Shown here one piece after another: positions 32,685-45,877 of a stretch of DNA of 64,000 nucleotides (the first letter of the stretch is position 1; the number at the start of each line of letters is the position of its first letter). The DNA is from Fragilaria radians (lineage: Eukaryota > Bacillariophyta > Fragilariophyceae > Fragilariales > Fragilariaceae). The stretch spans positions 346,616-410,615 of the forward strand of contig CAAAJI010000013.1 of the NCBI GenBank assembly GCA_900642245.1. The letters run 5' to 3'. The position numbers and the translations under genes were made by a program. The notes under the pieces are model-generated. The model ran no database searches and was not told the DNA's origin. It saw only the letters and a program-made list of their open reading frames with translations.

Positions 32685-33980
32685 TCAAAAAGGAATGCCG
32701 TGTTCATTCAGCAGTTTTGTCAATCTTTTTACGTTTTGTTGACTAAAGTCAAGGTCAGACTGAAGTTTAGCTACCTGATTTGATAATGATAAAACCATAG
32801 CTTCAACAGTAGCATTTCGAAAGAGACCCTCTTGAAAAAGAAATGTTTCAACCTCTGAACAACTGGGACGTTCCTTCGGTGACAAGGCAGTCATTTGCCT
32901 AGCAAGTTTTGATTGAATCGGATGTTGTTCAACCCAATCATCCGGCAATTGATCAAATCCCGAGCTTAATGTTATCGACCGTTCCATGAGAGTTGTCCAA
33001 GAAGAAAAAATTTCTACCAATAGAACACCCAGAGAGTAAACATCGCATGTTTCATCATAGGTCCCAGTATTTACCTCAGGGGCTGTGTAGAGATAAGTTC
33101 CTACATGAGAGGATTTGATATCTCCCTGCGAAGATTGTAACGATGTTTCACTGGACGCGGTGGTGTCATTTGGTAACAACAGTGTCGCTAACCCGAAGTC
33201 TCCTATTTTTACGACTCCCTGATGAACAAAAATATTATTTGGCTTGATATCCCGATGAATGACACCCTTCGAATGTAAGTACGCGACACCCTTGACACAC
33301 TGACCAAAATATTCCCAAATTAGATAATGATCCGCTAATTGAACAGCACTTTGCAGAGTTAGTTCACAATATTCCATCTTAATGAAGAGAAAATTAGGAA
33401 GATATTGGGTGTGCCGAATTTCAATTGTAGAAAGCATATCAGATGGAATCGATTTCTGGTAACATGGAATACAAAGATTCAGAGGCTGCAGCACTGCGTC
33501 GATAAGGCCCCAGTGTTCTAATGACACTTCCCAATCCCAATAGGAAGTTTGACAGAGATTACAATGTGATAACCTATCATCCTTTTCTGCTTCCTCACAT
33601 TGAGAATTGAATTTACTACTTGTAGTTGTGAAACTGTAATCCCCTTCATCTTCATTGTCATCTTCCTCTCCTTTTTCAATCCAGGCACTGTAGTATCGGA
33701 CCACATGATCACTGTGCAGAGAGGCTAATATTTGGACCTCCCGCAACATTGCATCTCGGTCAGCTCCTGTTCCAATTAATATCTTTTTGAGGCAATACTC
33801 TTGTGAATCCAACTTATTTCGGACAAGATGCGCTGTTCCGTATGCTCCTTGTCCAAGACTTTTAACAAAGTGAAATTCACGTTGGTGACGGCAATCGTTC
33901 AGACTTGTGGGTCGTGTCCATTCCAAGGATTCATGAAGTGACAGAATTCCAAAGGGAATAAGGGATTGATTCTGTCGCAT
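32685..33980 (-). CDS. eIF2-alpha-kinase-like Ser/Thr protein kinase with Cys-pair insert
   Basis: The product is 431 aa from the ATG at 33980. All kinase subdomains are present: glycine loop GQGAYGTAH (43-51), the Lys pair in YCLKKI (62-67), HRDIKPNN (242-249), DFGLA (261-265), GTYLYTAPE (294-302) and DVYSLGVLLVEIF (313-325). As in PERK, HRI and GCN2, a long insert (about 103-190) interrupts the N-lobe before FIKMEYCELTL. The GTYLYTAPE activation segment and LFIKMEYCE strand also fit that group, which phosphorylates eIF2-alpha under stress to slow translation. The insert holds CNLC (140-143) and CIPC (170-173), a possible zinc-binding pair. The C-terminus (about 385-425) is a predicted coiled coil. 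There is no GCN2-type RWD or HisRS domain and no PERK-like lumenal domain, so it is closest in layout to HRI. The substrate is inferred. Confidence 0.8.
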   Translation of the reverse strand: MRQNQSLIPFGILSLHESLEWTRPTSLNDCRHQREFHFVKSLGQGAYGTAHLVRNKLDSQEYCLKKILIGTGADRDAMLREVQILASLHSDHVVRYYSAWIEKGEEDDNEDEGDYSFTTTSSKFNSQCEEAEKDDRLSHCNLCQTSYWDWEVSLEHWGLIDAVLQPLNLCIPCYQKSIPSDMLSTIEIRHTQYLPNFLFIKMEYCELTLQSAVQLADHYLIWEYFGQCVKGVAYLHSKGVIHRDIKPNNIFVHQGVVKIGDFGLATLLLPNDTTASSETSLQSSQGDIKSSHVGTYLYTAPEVNTGTYDETCDVYSLGVLLVEIFSSWTTLMERSITLSSGFDQLPDDWVEQHPIQSKLARQMTALSPKERPSCSEVETFLFQEGLFRNATVEAMVLSLSNQVAKLQSDLDFSQQNVKRLTKLLNEHGIPF

Positions 33981-36010
33981 ACCTCAAGAAGCTGGGAAGT
34001 TTATCGGTTGACGGGATGAGGTTGACTATTAATTACAACTTCACCCAGACATCGCTCACTTTTTATAATTTTGTTTCCAACTATGAATTCCAAATTCCAC
34101 TCTCTCGCTGCTGTTGTGCAACCTTTTGAATTAATCAGGAGAGTGGGAGTCTTCATCAAGCAGAACAATATCTGCCTTCCATGCCTTCAAGATACAATTT
34201 TAGGAAGGAAGCGTTACAATGTCATTTAAAGGTCCCATATCATCCTCAATTATGTTACCTAAATCCTCACGCGCACTTCACATCTAGAGAAGTGGTCTTG
34301 TTACAAAAAAACAAATTTAAACAATTGAAATGGATGAAGACACGTCATTTGTATTTCATAACAACTATCAATTATTATAAATGATGTTATAATTGATGTA
34401 AGAATTTGTGTATATCTTTTCGAAAGCAAAGAGATTTGACATCCCAACTAAAGAAATTAAAGTTTGATGTGTTAGTCTTCTTCCTCAATAGCCACATAAA
34501 ATAACTTTCAGAATTCATTCAAAGAACATGTATTTTGTTCTGGTGTGATGATTTTTAGATTTTAAGTTTACTGATTTCATGAGGTGAGGACATCTTTAGT
34601 AGAATACGTCAGTACCTAAAAGTATTCGTTTTCCAGTGATATTTTCAAAATTTACTAGACTTTCCTCTTCTAAGTTTTGACTATGAAACTGACTTCTTAA
34701 ACAAACTACTAAAATACAAACAATGAATGTTTTTGATACCCCAAATAAGCTATTATGTTTACTGTACACTTCAGGAACTTCAATGTTGCACAAAAGAGTA
34801 ATATACTATTGTTTTTTATGTCATTAACAGTATATATCTGTCGAAAAAAGTCTTAGGTTTAGCCGTATAAAATGGGAAATCTATGAGTGGGAGAGCAGTG
34901 ATGAGAATCTGTCAAATTAAGCGATAGTTTAGTAAATTCATTTAGCAGTCGCAATGTAACTGTGAATAGGTATCCCAACAGAAGCCATTTACTTCCTCCA
35001 AAAAGTGATACATTGATATATTGATATCTTACAAATATTGTGTAAAATAAAGAAATACAAAAGTTTGCAAAAGCACGTCATAATGTAAAGGAATTATCAC
35101 GCATATTTGAAGAGCATTCTTTCGATCCTAATTGAGAAGCATCGTGCTGCGAAACGTACGCAATTCTTCTTTCCTTTTATTTTATTTTGTCTCTCAAAGA
35201 TTACTTGAAGGTGATCCTTGAGGAATTCAAGAAACAGCATGGATTCTCTCTCCCAATCACTAACCAACTTGGTGTCGTCACTATTTTAGCTTCACTTGTT
35301 ACCGTATTGATTCTTATTGCTTGTCACAATATATGAGTGATGGGTTTCAGCTCATTTGTTCTATAATTTTCGTGTGCTTTCAATTTGAGCACAAGGGAAA
35401 CAACAAGAGTGAGTGGCTGCTCTTTTTCTCTAGCTTTACCATGATGAATTTTGTACATGCTACATTACCTGTATTTTATTCTTTGCAGATGGTGGGCACA
35501 ATTTTCAGCCTCTTAGATCTAAAATGCAGTCCTATTAAGCAATCGCCGTATGCATATGCAGCTTTTTTGTCTGGGTCAGGATATCTTTGTGATTATTTTT
35601 CTACATCGAATTAAGATAATGGAACCTACCTCAAAGAGTAGAAATGAATGCCATATGTCCTCAAAATTTCACAAATCTCACAAACTCACCCATTAAAATA
35701 AATTTCTTTTCTAGATTTATGCAACCATAGAAACAAGGAGATTTGACCCCTAGGATGAAAAGGTGTAATGATAAATGTAACTTGTGAACCTAGTATGGAT
35801 AAAAGCCAAAAGATAGCTATTCAGAATAAATATAACAAATATAATGCCCAAGATTAGTTTGTGAATAATCGCTATTCTTAACTCCAAGAAAATCGTTTCA
35901 TAGGTTTTGGTGAATGCGGAAATGTGCCACAGATCTTTATGCACAGCAAATGAGATCAATTACGCTAGGACAAAATTTGATTCCCTGATTTTCTTAATTG
36001 ATAACCAAAT
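33981..36010. other. Intergenic region
   Basis: 2.0 kb between the kinase start and the ATR 3' end. Most frames are short. One stretch on the plus strand (35195-35335) reads as protein and has its own entry. I see no repeats or RNA genes. Confidence 0.55.
35195..35335 (+). pseudogene. Isolated coding-like segment, possible exon or gene relic
   Basis: A 46-codon open run reads LKVILEEFKKQHGFSLPITN and then NQLGVVTILASLVTVLILIA before a stop, an amphipathic segment followed by a membrane-helix-like stretch. A second hydrophobic open frame with splice-acceptor-like TTTGCAG follows (35400-35610). It could be the remnant of a membrane transporter gene, or exons of a poorly resolved one. No ATG or full gene model can be built. 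Confidence 0.3.
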
Positions 36011-39000
36011 TCAAATCCACGGCATCCAGCCGATATACAACTGAACAAGATTTTCATGACTCGTGGCCTCAAGAATCATTCTGTGAGCTTGTCCTTCTAC
36101 AGACAGCGGAATGATTCGAGACATTTCTTCATCATAATCGATTGCAACCTTATCACTCCTTACAAATCTCTTCAAATTAGGATTGCGTAGATTATAAATC
36201 CCTCGAAGTCGTTCATCGATGGCCTTCAATGATATTTTTGCCTGTACAGTATCACGCACACTGGTGTCATGAGAAAATTGTCGTTGATTTCCCTTACTCT
36301 TCTTCCAATCAATCACAGGATCTTTCAAAAAGGGTTCTAAAACCGATATCAAAGTGTCGCGATTGTTTCGCAGAACAGTCATCGCCGATTTAAGACTATC
36401 AGTGAAAACTCCACTTGCTCCAACTGGTCCGAACGCATCAACCATGTTCGGAGTCAGTCTGAAAGGTATAATCTCGGGCTTTGGGAGGGTCAATCCTTTG
36501 TCAAAAATGCTTCGAGAGGAACAATATATAGTCAGTTGAGAATTGCGTAAACGCCAGACAATCAGATTTTCTGCCTTACCAGTCAAAGTCTACATGAACG
36601 CATCCACCGTTTGAAGTATCAATCAGAAGGTTTTCTGAATGGCGGTCTCCCAGACCAATCACATGTCCCACTGCTGACCATGCTGCTGCCGATGAAGTGA
36701 AATTAGTTCTTGCTTCATACCAAAGATGTGGATCCGTAAAATTATGTATAAACCACCAATAGAATAGAGGTGGATATGCTTGAAGGAAATGTTTCTCAAA
36801 TAACTTGACAGCCATGTTCAAATCCCCATTCTTAAAGAAGTAGTTTTGGCATTCTTCATAATTCTTTTTCAACATTTGATCCCCGAAATTAGCAATGCGT
36901 TTCCCTCGTCGTTTCTCAGAGTAAACTGGAACTTGAGGATTGTATGACTTTGATGCAAGGCTTCGAAACGATTCAGTGTTCGGTACCCATTCAACGATTC
37001 CACAATCTTCAGAAAGGCAAGTAACTGCAAAAGTGCGAAGCCATAGACGACGTTGCTTCTTGCCTTTGCCAGCACAGGTCATCAAACGATTGATCACATT
37101 GTTTAAATCTTGAACCCTGGCATCCTTTCTAAGGTCTCCCTTTGCCTCATTTTTTACCAAAAAGTGCATTTCACCAAGATCTTGAGCACATGCCTCACTT
37201 GCTGCGCCAGGATTTATGAGATTTCCAGATGCATTGGGTACGATGTAAAACTTTACTCTCTTTGGCTTGGCTTTCGAACTCATAATCTGTATTCCCGTAT
37301 GTATTGCTCGGAATCTGGGGAATATATCATTGCCTTTTGTGATATCCAAAGGAGTAGACAAAGCAGTTTGCACCGGTGGGAGAAAGTCACAAAGTTCGAC
37401 TTCTCCTCTCCATTTCCCAACTTTGAATGAACGAGATCGCTCATCCTTTGGTAGATACTTAGCTATGTCTATCAAGTAAGTGATGAAGCTCTTGGAGGCA
37501 ATAATGATTTTTCGATTCCGTTCGAAGAGCAGCTTTCGACATGCATCAACTTTTTTTTCATTCGCAGCCCAAGTAATAATTGATTTTTGTGCGCTGTGAA
37601 AAATTTCGTTTCCAAGATTCGCCCTCGCTTTATCAAGTGAGTTTCTCACCCAAGCCAATGCCCACATTGCTTGCCCTGGAAATTTCGCCAGGACTCTAGT
37701 TAAAAGTGTTTGAACAGTAAGCGAAGTTTGCGAGTTAGGGTGAATCAAACGTGAAATGAGTTGCGGAGTTGCGATGTAAAACATAGACGAAGGTATTCGA
37801 GAGGCAGCCTCCTGAAATAGACGATTGACTTCGTCTTGTTTATTTCGAAGAAATTTGGTTGGATCCGATGACATCTGGACAGATGAGTTACTATCATATT
37901 GCTTTGCTTTTCCTTTCTTCCAGTCATGCCTTTCTATAGATGTGAACTCTAACCAAAGTGACAAAACGCGAGGAAGTGCTTGATAAACATGGTTATCACT
38001 AAGCTTCAAGGCCTCTAGGTATTGTTCCATTGCATACGCTAGATAGTTCTGGCAATTTATGTCCTCAGAAATCGCATTATGACGCACATTATCATCCTCA
38101 ACATTACAGCCTTCAACATGAGCAACGACACGTAAGCGCGCCTCCAAAAGAGTGTCTAAATATTTCCCAAATTCAAAATGACACTTTTCCCATTTTGGAC
38201 GGAGTTTTCTGATTATACGGAAACGTTCTTTTATTTCCGGTACTGATTTCAACCCTGAGTTCGCCATCCAAGTCGTGGATTTCAAGATTCGCTTGGCGAT
38301 GATATATGGAGCATTTATATCGGATGCAATCTGAGTATAACCTGACATCACTTGTAATCTCGCAACGCAAGCTTGATGTAAATCCATCTCTTTTAGATTG
38401 ATCCAACCCTTTAAATCATCGACACCCAATAATCTGATAGCCAGGGTTGTTTGCCCACATTCATATTCAAGCTTTGCTAACTGCATCTGTATCTCACTTT
38501 CCCACTTAATGGAGGAATCCCAATTACGAGATATGCAACGAGTTGACAAAGAATACGCTTCAGCGAAGCACGTTGAGGCAAGTTCATGGAAGCCACACTT
38601 CCTCGCCTTTCTCCCCTTTATATAAAAAATTTCACGCTCGAGCTTTTTGTCATTTGCGATTCGAGCCAATGCAAGGCGGACATCAGAGATAAGTGAACTG
38701 TTAATCGTAGAAGCGACATCTAATCTTACTCCCCAAGCCCACCCAAAGTTTTCTATAGACATTGCAATATCGAACAGTTTATCACAACTCCCATTTTCAA
38801 CATGAAACTGAGACAAGAATACAGTAACATCCTCGATCTCTCGTATACACTGTAACTTTATCAAAGTAGAATAAGCACGTTCGTATCCATCCCTAGCGAT
38901 GCTTGATAACTTCAACATAAGGGATTCTTTTGCAGAAAGTAAAGACTCCGTAACGGATGATTCTGATCCTCTGTACAGATCCAACATTGCTTTCCCAATT

Positions 39001-42000
39001 GCAAAATGAAAGTTATTGTTTAAACAAGTATTCGAGCCATTTTCCTCGACCAGATTTTCTAATTTTGACCAATTGCCAAGTCTCCAAGCTGCATTAACTG
39101 CGATAGGAATAACTGTAGAATAGACATCGTTCAATTTCGCTTCCCTTATTTGCGCCCTATATAGTATTCCATCTACTTGCTTTAGAACACTTTCGTATTG
39201 ACCCATAGATAGGAGGCAGCAGAGAGTACCTTTTTCGAGCATTAGATCAGATTTTTCACTGTTTTGTGATCGAAACGCTCTTTCATAATCGTTTAAAGCA
39301 CCAACCCAATCCCCTTTGGACTCCTTTTCGTGAACAACACTGCTATCGTATGTAAAATTGAATCCATTGCTTGGAATTGCATTTGAAGTTGAGTAATCGC
39401 CTAATTTTCCCAAAACGTCCTTCATTAATGAAAGGTCGATTTCACGAAGCAAATAACTCCCAAAGCCGTGTTGGACATTTATCTTTATCAAATCTTCATC
39501 TCCACTTGCGTTCGTGGAGGTCAGCCCAAAAACTGGCTCTACCAATGTCATTCTAGCCTTAGTCTCTAAACACTGAAGTGATCGTGCGTGCATACCCAAA
39601 GTGAAAGCGGCTCTGGCCATTACATCCATAGGGAAAAAGTTCAGGAAATCATTTACTTTCTCTATAGCGTCGACAGAATTCCATTCCTTTGAAGGAATAG
39701 CAGCAGCTCTGAGACCTTCGTTTTCAGGTCTTGTCTCAACAAAAGGTGAAGATTCCGTTTCTTTATCAACCCACCATTTAAAGACATCAATTAGCAAGAA
39801 TGCTGTATTCACAGCTCTCTGCCGTTCACTATAGCCCATGAGACTTGACTCATCGAAACAATGGGCTATGGACAATTCAAATACATCTAAAAATTCTTTT
39901 TGGATTAGACTTTCATCGTCAACTGGACCATAGCACAGTCGCTCCAACACCAGTAATGGCATGATAAATTCAGAGACTAAAGACCCTGCCATAGACCTCA
40001 CCACCGTTCGACACGAGTAAAGCATTCTTCTCCAACGGCATTGACTGTTGGTTTCGTGCGATCGGATGATAAGAAACCGGCAAAATCTGGAAATCCACTG
40101 AAAGTAATTCTCTGCTTTTCTAAAGAATGGAGGGAGCCTTAAATTTCTGGAGCTTAGATTCTCACTGAAGCTCGTTGCCCAATATGGCTCAAGAAGGTTA
40201 AGAACACCTTCGTTTTCGAGACTTTCCACAAGCCATTCACTCATCGGCTTCTTATTCTTGTGAACTTGTGCAGCCTCGCTTAAGTGTTCTTCACCTTTCT
40301 CTTCCAACTGATTTGTCGGGTTATCGAGAATGACAAGCAATTGTTGAATTGTATGTGCCACTTTGTGTTGCTCTGCCGCGTTCGACGAAGCTTTCAACGC
40401 TTTAACAAGATGACGAGAAATTATATGAAGTGAATATTCCTTGACAGAGGATCGCCATGGCGGATGAGCAAGCAACCATGATCGTCCACTTGTGTAATTT
40501 TTCAGCGTCTCTTGCTGGGTCCCTTGTTGAGGTACAGATAAAATTAAACCAAGACGGTTAGGATCGATGGACCCGATTTCACCTAGACAGGTACCAAGTA
40601 AAACTTGTATCGTTCTACAATTTTCAGTTGTCGCCCTGAAGAGGAGTGTTTCCAACAAAAGAGTCATTGATCCCCGAGTTGAAGTTTTCTCTGCGCCAGT
40701 ATATTGAATTGTCAGCTCTGAGGGAATGCTGGAAGGATCCTCAGCTTCGATCAAGCGATAGAATAGATATCTATTCGCTCTATGAAGATCAACAAGATGT
40801 TGAAGAATGGCAATTCGAACGCTGCTACTTTCATGAGACAGGAGAGGTCGAATGATTCTTAAACGAGCTTGAAGATACGCGATCAAACTGTCATCAATCT
40901 CATTCAAACATGGCTTACGATCACTATAACAAAGAGTAGGTTGAACGTCATCTTTTCCAGATAAATTATGAGCGTTCTGCGTACCGCTGATAACAAGTAA
41001 ATGATCGATTTCTACACCGTTCGATTTAAGATTTTCCATTACCCCGTCCAAAAGAGGGTTAAGGGGCAGAAAGGGGATCCCTTGGAAATTCCTTGACAGA
41101 GCTTTCCCAACTACTCCGGATGTTAACTGCTCAAGAATCTCAACCGCAGTTTTAGTTGCATCATTAATTTTGTTGGCTTCATTCTTTCCATCGATGGTCC
41201 TAATGTCAGAATATGAAAGGACAGGGAAAAGTGCAACAACTAATGATATGAGGTGGTCACCAATAATATGAATGTTCTCAGGAATCATAATCTTAACATA
41301 TAAAGCAAGGCTCCTAGCAGCTAGGTGCCGAAGTTCTTGTACGTAGACGACGTCACTTTCTGGAACAAATGAGTTAGATTCTTGTGACATTGCTGTATTC
41401 ACTGTTGTAATTATATGGCTAATAAACATAGGGGCTTCTGATGGCAAAAGAAAACGTAGCATAAGATTTAAACATCTGAGAGCCTTTTGCTGGTCATGAA
41501 GTGATTTCTCGTTCCATTTAAGCTCAATAATATTTACCATAAGAAACATAAAATGGGAGGACACCCATTTGCTTGCAATATTATGAGCATGTAGTTTTTG
41601 TGAATTATGATTTTCACCCAGTTTGTCATTGATCCCCTTCGTTGCATTTTCCCTCGCTAATGCAGCAACTTTTAGTCCCTGAATCGAAACTTGATCTGCA
41701 TTTGAAAGGCTTCCAAGTTCCCAAATAATTTCCTTGAGAATTGCTTTATCTGAATTCGTTATCAATGTCTTGAATGTGGTTACTTTTTGAAGCACGGTAT
41801 TCAAGAAAAAAACCAGTGGCGAGGGATCCCTACTATTCATAAGAAGTCGAGGCAATATATATTGTATCAACTTTGGCTGCAAGCATAAGCGCTTTGCCTG
41901 TTGTTTTAGATCAGTCTTGAATTTCGACGAATACTTTGAATTGGCTAAATAGGCTCGAATCGGCACACCAATAATCACATCATTGTGTACCTTTGATATT

Positions 42001-45000
42001 TTGGCATTGATCCCAAGAACATACAACTTAAAACCTGCTAAGAGTTGGACTGAATCATAATCCTTCTCAAAGATCATAGAATACATAACATATGGAAGAG
42101 ATTCGTCCACAAAATTTGTTACATCGAATGCTGAGAAGTGAAGACAAAGATATTGAAGATGGCTGCTTTTTTGTAGATAGAATGAGTTTCGGTTAAGAAC
42201 AAATAGTTTCAAAAATGTATACAACAGATTATTCTGACGAACTAGAATTTGGTGTCCCAAGTCCAAAATACTAGATTCAGAACATAAAGCACAGCTTGCA
42301 GGATGTAGGATTTCTGAGTACAATACAGGGATGTATGCCTTTAAATAATCGTTTAGAGAAACGTAGGAAAACTTGTTTCTGCAGCCAAGTCTCCTCAACT
42401 CAAAAAAAGCGATTGCTGATGCAGACACCAAATAGGTTTCACTAATATCTGAAGCAATCCAAATCCTGACCAATTGAATGAGAGAGTGATGGAATATACA
42501 TCCCAACAAGTCATTATCTGTTAAATACTGGCAAATAGATGCTATTGAACGAAGACTTGTTTGCTTGTGTTGTAATTTGAATTGATCTGTGAACTGCTTC
42601 GTATCCGCACTCTGAAACGTGTTGGATAAGATGCTTTGGATGTCAGGAGGAAAAGAATCGGCATACTTGAAAAGATGATTTTCAAACCATTGCATTACAG
42701 ACAAATCTGCTTTTATAGCCCATTCAAGATGGTCAACAATCCTAGCTTGTTCAGTCTTTTTGACAGAAGCTGTCAATATGTGTCCATCTCGATGCAGTAA
42801 AAAATTACCAAGTTCAGGGGATATTGAAAAGCGCACTTGATAGTCGGGGTCAATGAAAGGGAGAGATATCATCATCGTTATCTTTTCAGAAAGGTCAATT
42901 CCCAATCGCTCTAAGTCGGATTGAGACGATTGATTGAAAATTTCCTTTAGAACCGTCCATTTCTTTATCCTGTCAAATGATAACAAACCGTCGAAGTAAT
43001 TTTTTGCAGAGAGAATTGATAAACGTATTTTAAGATCGATCGATGCTATTATGGGAATCGATTCCAAATTCAGATGGATATCATCTTGGAAAAAATCTCT
43101 CTTGGAAACGTAAAACAATTGAAAATCCTTACTTAATTCATTGGAGTGATTATCTTTCCATTTCGTTGTCTTCAAAAGATAACGATAATGCTGAATTCCA
43201 ATCAAGGCACCAGCTCGATGTAAGGAAGTTTCATCGCGATCGTTTATAACATTAATCAATTTTTGATGCAAGAATAAATTGCACGAGGTTCTATAGATTT
43301 CATCCAGGGATAATATCATCTCTTTACCTTGTAAATCGTAACATTCTTTGAAAATTTTCCACGTCTCTCTTGTCAATGAAATTATCATCAAGGGCAGCAA
43401 ACACAACAGCCACTTCGAAAAGAAATGACTCCTCTCATTGTTCGCTTTTAAACAACTTTCAATGAAGATTTCAACAGAGCCCCATAGTTTCTTTTGCGCT
43501 TCAAAGAGGTTGTGCTTTCCAAATTCTTCCCCAATGAGATTGGCGATAATAGGAGGATGACTGAGAGAGAAAACAACGATCTTAAGTGGAAAAGGTAATC
43601 CGAGAGCATTTAAATCATCATTGCAGTAGATTCCGTGTTGATCTGGTTCGAGAACATGCAACCGGCAAAAGCACTTTTCACACTCAGTGGATTCAAGATC
43701 TAGAAGTCTTGATAGTGGCTGGCATTTATGACATTTGTGATGCAACCATGAGCAGAAAACTGAAGCCGGCGGTGTAGACACGCATATCACGCCCATCATT
43801 TTCCATGCTAGCTGTGATGACTCCAAAAGAAACTGCTTGGAAAGTTTTGTCATAGGATTATCATCTCCTGCCTTCAGTTGCGCGAAATGACAAGCAAGAC
43901 CAACGTCTGCTAAAGACTCCATAAAGGTTATTATGCGTTCAAATTGGATATTTTGAGTGAGGTCGATGCTTGAAAGAAAATTATGTATCTTGCTTGTAGC
44001 CTTGAGTAGTGAATCGAGCATAATTCCCATTATTTCTAAAATAAAGTTAACATTGTCAAATCTGTTGTTCTCGCAGACAATTGGAAGGAGTAAAAGTATC
44101 ATACTTTCATGCTGCCTTAATGATTCAAGTAACAGCTCTCCGTTGTTGCCAATCAAGAAGGGATCAGAACTCTCTGCTTCGTGAAAATCCTGTATGTGGT
44201 TTTTGTTTCGTAGTAGTGTCAAAAGAAATATTCTTAAAGAATCAAAAAAAGGAAAGTTATGTGATTCATCATCACTTTCAGCAAATACATCTTTTTCTTG
44301 TGTGTAACAATGCTTCAATCGTTTTGGAACTGGTTGAAATTCTAGTGATCTTGACATGTCATTGCGCTTCAACTGAATGACTGAAGCCTTCGTAGGGTTT
44401 AGTTGGTCATCCATGTACCCTGACGTATCGATGCTAGATTTTTGTCTAGAATTTATCCGCGCAAAGCGACAGGCGGATGCTACGAGTTCTGGCGAACCTT
44501 TAGTATTGATGATTCTTCGAACAATTCTAATCATGATAATCCGAACTTCTGGAAAAGGAGAAACAAGAAGTTCGAAAATACTGGGAAATAGTCCATGAGA
44601 CTCGAAGTGGTTGATACTGACTTTTAATATTGAATTTTCGGACAGAAAAAGATCCACACTTTCTAGAACAACGTTACAAAGGTCGATTTCACTAGTTGGC
44701 ATGTCAGTCTTTCGAAGCATTTTTGACATGGGCTTTAAGCAATCCAGTAGGTCAATTAATATTAGAGATCTTGATTGAGATATACTTTGAAATCTGAATT
44801 CAGGCATGAAAATGATGATCTCTAGGAAAAGAGTTCTTAGATTAATGTAGAACATGTCTTTGGCATCGTCGCTTTGATTATAATTCTCGAAGACCCATAG
44901 TATAGTCTTTGACAAGGTGAGCACCATAGTCTGGATATTTTTATCGGAACCAAAGTGGTGATACTCAGTTGATAGTGCCTTCAGAAACTCCAAAGAATTG

Positions 45001-45877
45001 AGCTTAGCTTGCAGAGAGTAGTATTGTGTCTGCATTGAATGTTGTGCTATTGAAGCTAAAAGCGTTTGTCGAATAGCTGACAATATCTTTGGTAACGAGT
45101 AATTCTTATCAAATAGAGCGTCAAGAAAATGTCGTGATTCTTCCGATTCGAGCCTATGCAATACGTTTTTTGAGGCAAACTCACAAATAATTTCTAACGT
45201 TGAAGCCTGCAATGCAAAAAGAGCACTGATAGATGGTATCACCAGGCTAAGACCCGATCCGTTAGATAAAGATTCTGTAAATAGAGAAATCCGCACAGAA
45301 TCGTTGAAATCGAAGAGTTTGGTTTCGTGAATTACGCTAAGATCGAATAATAAATTTACAAGATCTCGAACAATGTTTTCCTGGTGACCTCTTTCATAGG
45401 TCAGCAAGCAGGCTATGGTGTAAGATATCTTTTTTGTCAACTCTAATGGTCTCATTTCCAATACCAAATTCGAAATGGTTACCTCCATCAATTGAAAAAC
45501 CCTTTGAAATGCTTTGATATTTACATATTGAATTAGCCCATTGTCGGAGGGAGAAAATGTTGTAAAACTATTAGCAAAAAAAACTTACTTGCACCACTTT
45601 TCCCCCATCGAAATAAGTTTGGAGCATGAGGACAAAATCCACCATTTAATACGTCATTGTAGAAGTCACATAGATGACCAAGTACTTCGATCGAGTCGTC
45701 CTTGCAACAAGTTGCTTCCACTCGCGGGAGGAGTTCTAGAAGAAGAGTTAAATCTTTACGACATGAGTGAGGGATCTCATCGTCACAATTAGAAGATTCA
45801 GTCTTATTATGATGAGATACTCGATGCTTTTGGCAGGCAGCAGCCAACAGCTCAAGAAGTGACTTGCCCTCACTCAT
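36011..45877 (-). CDS. ATR: ATR checkpoint kinase (PI3K-related kinase), three exons
   Basis: Exons are 45877-45589, 45511-36580 and 36509-36011, with GT-AG introns of 77 bp (45512-45588) and 70 bp (36510-36579); both joins keep frame and total 3239 aa. The start is MSEGKSLLELL; the frame upstream has no ATG. Most of the protein is helical HEAT-type repeat, then FAT, kinase and FATC. Kinase landmarks match ATR rather than ATM, DNA-PK or TOR: DLRKDARVQDLNNVINR, CGIVEWVPNT, YPPLFYWWFIHNF, catalytic GLGDRHSENLLID, VHVDFDCIFDKG spanning intron 2, and IIPFRLTPNMVDAFGPVG. The FATC end LVQLYIGWMPWI parallels the ATR ending LGWTPYM. ATR senses RPA-coated single-stranded DNA and signals replication stress. 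It is about 600 aa longer than human ATR, and a Cys-rich stretch (HKCHKC...CEKCFC...C) sits near residues 680-725. Confidence 0.93.
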
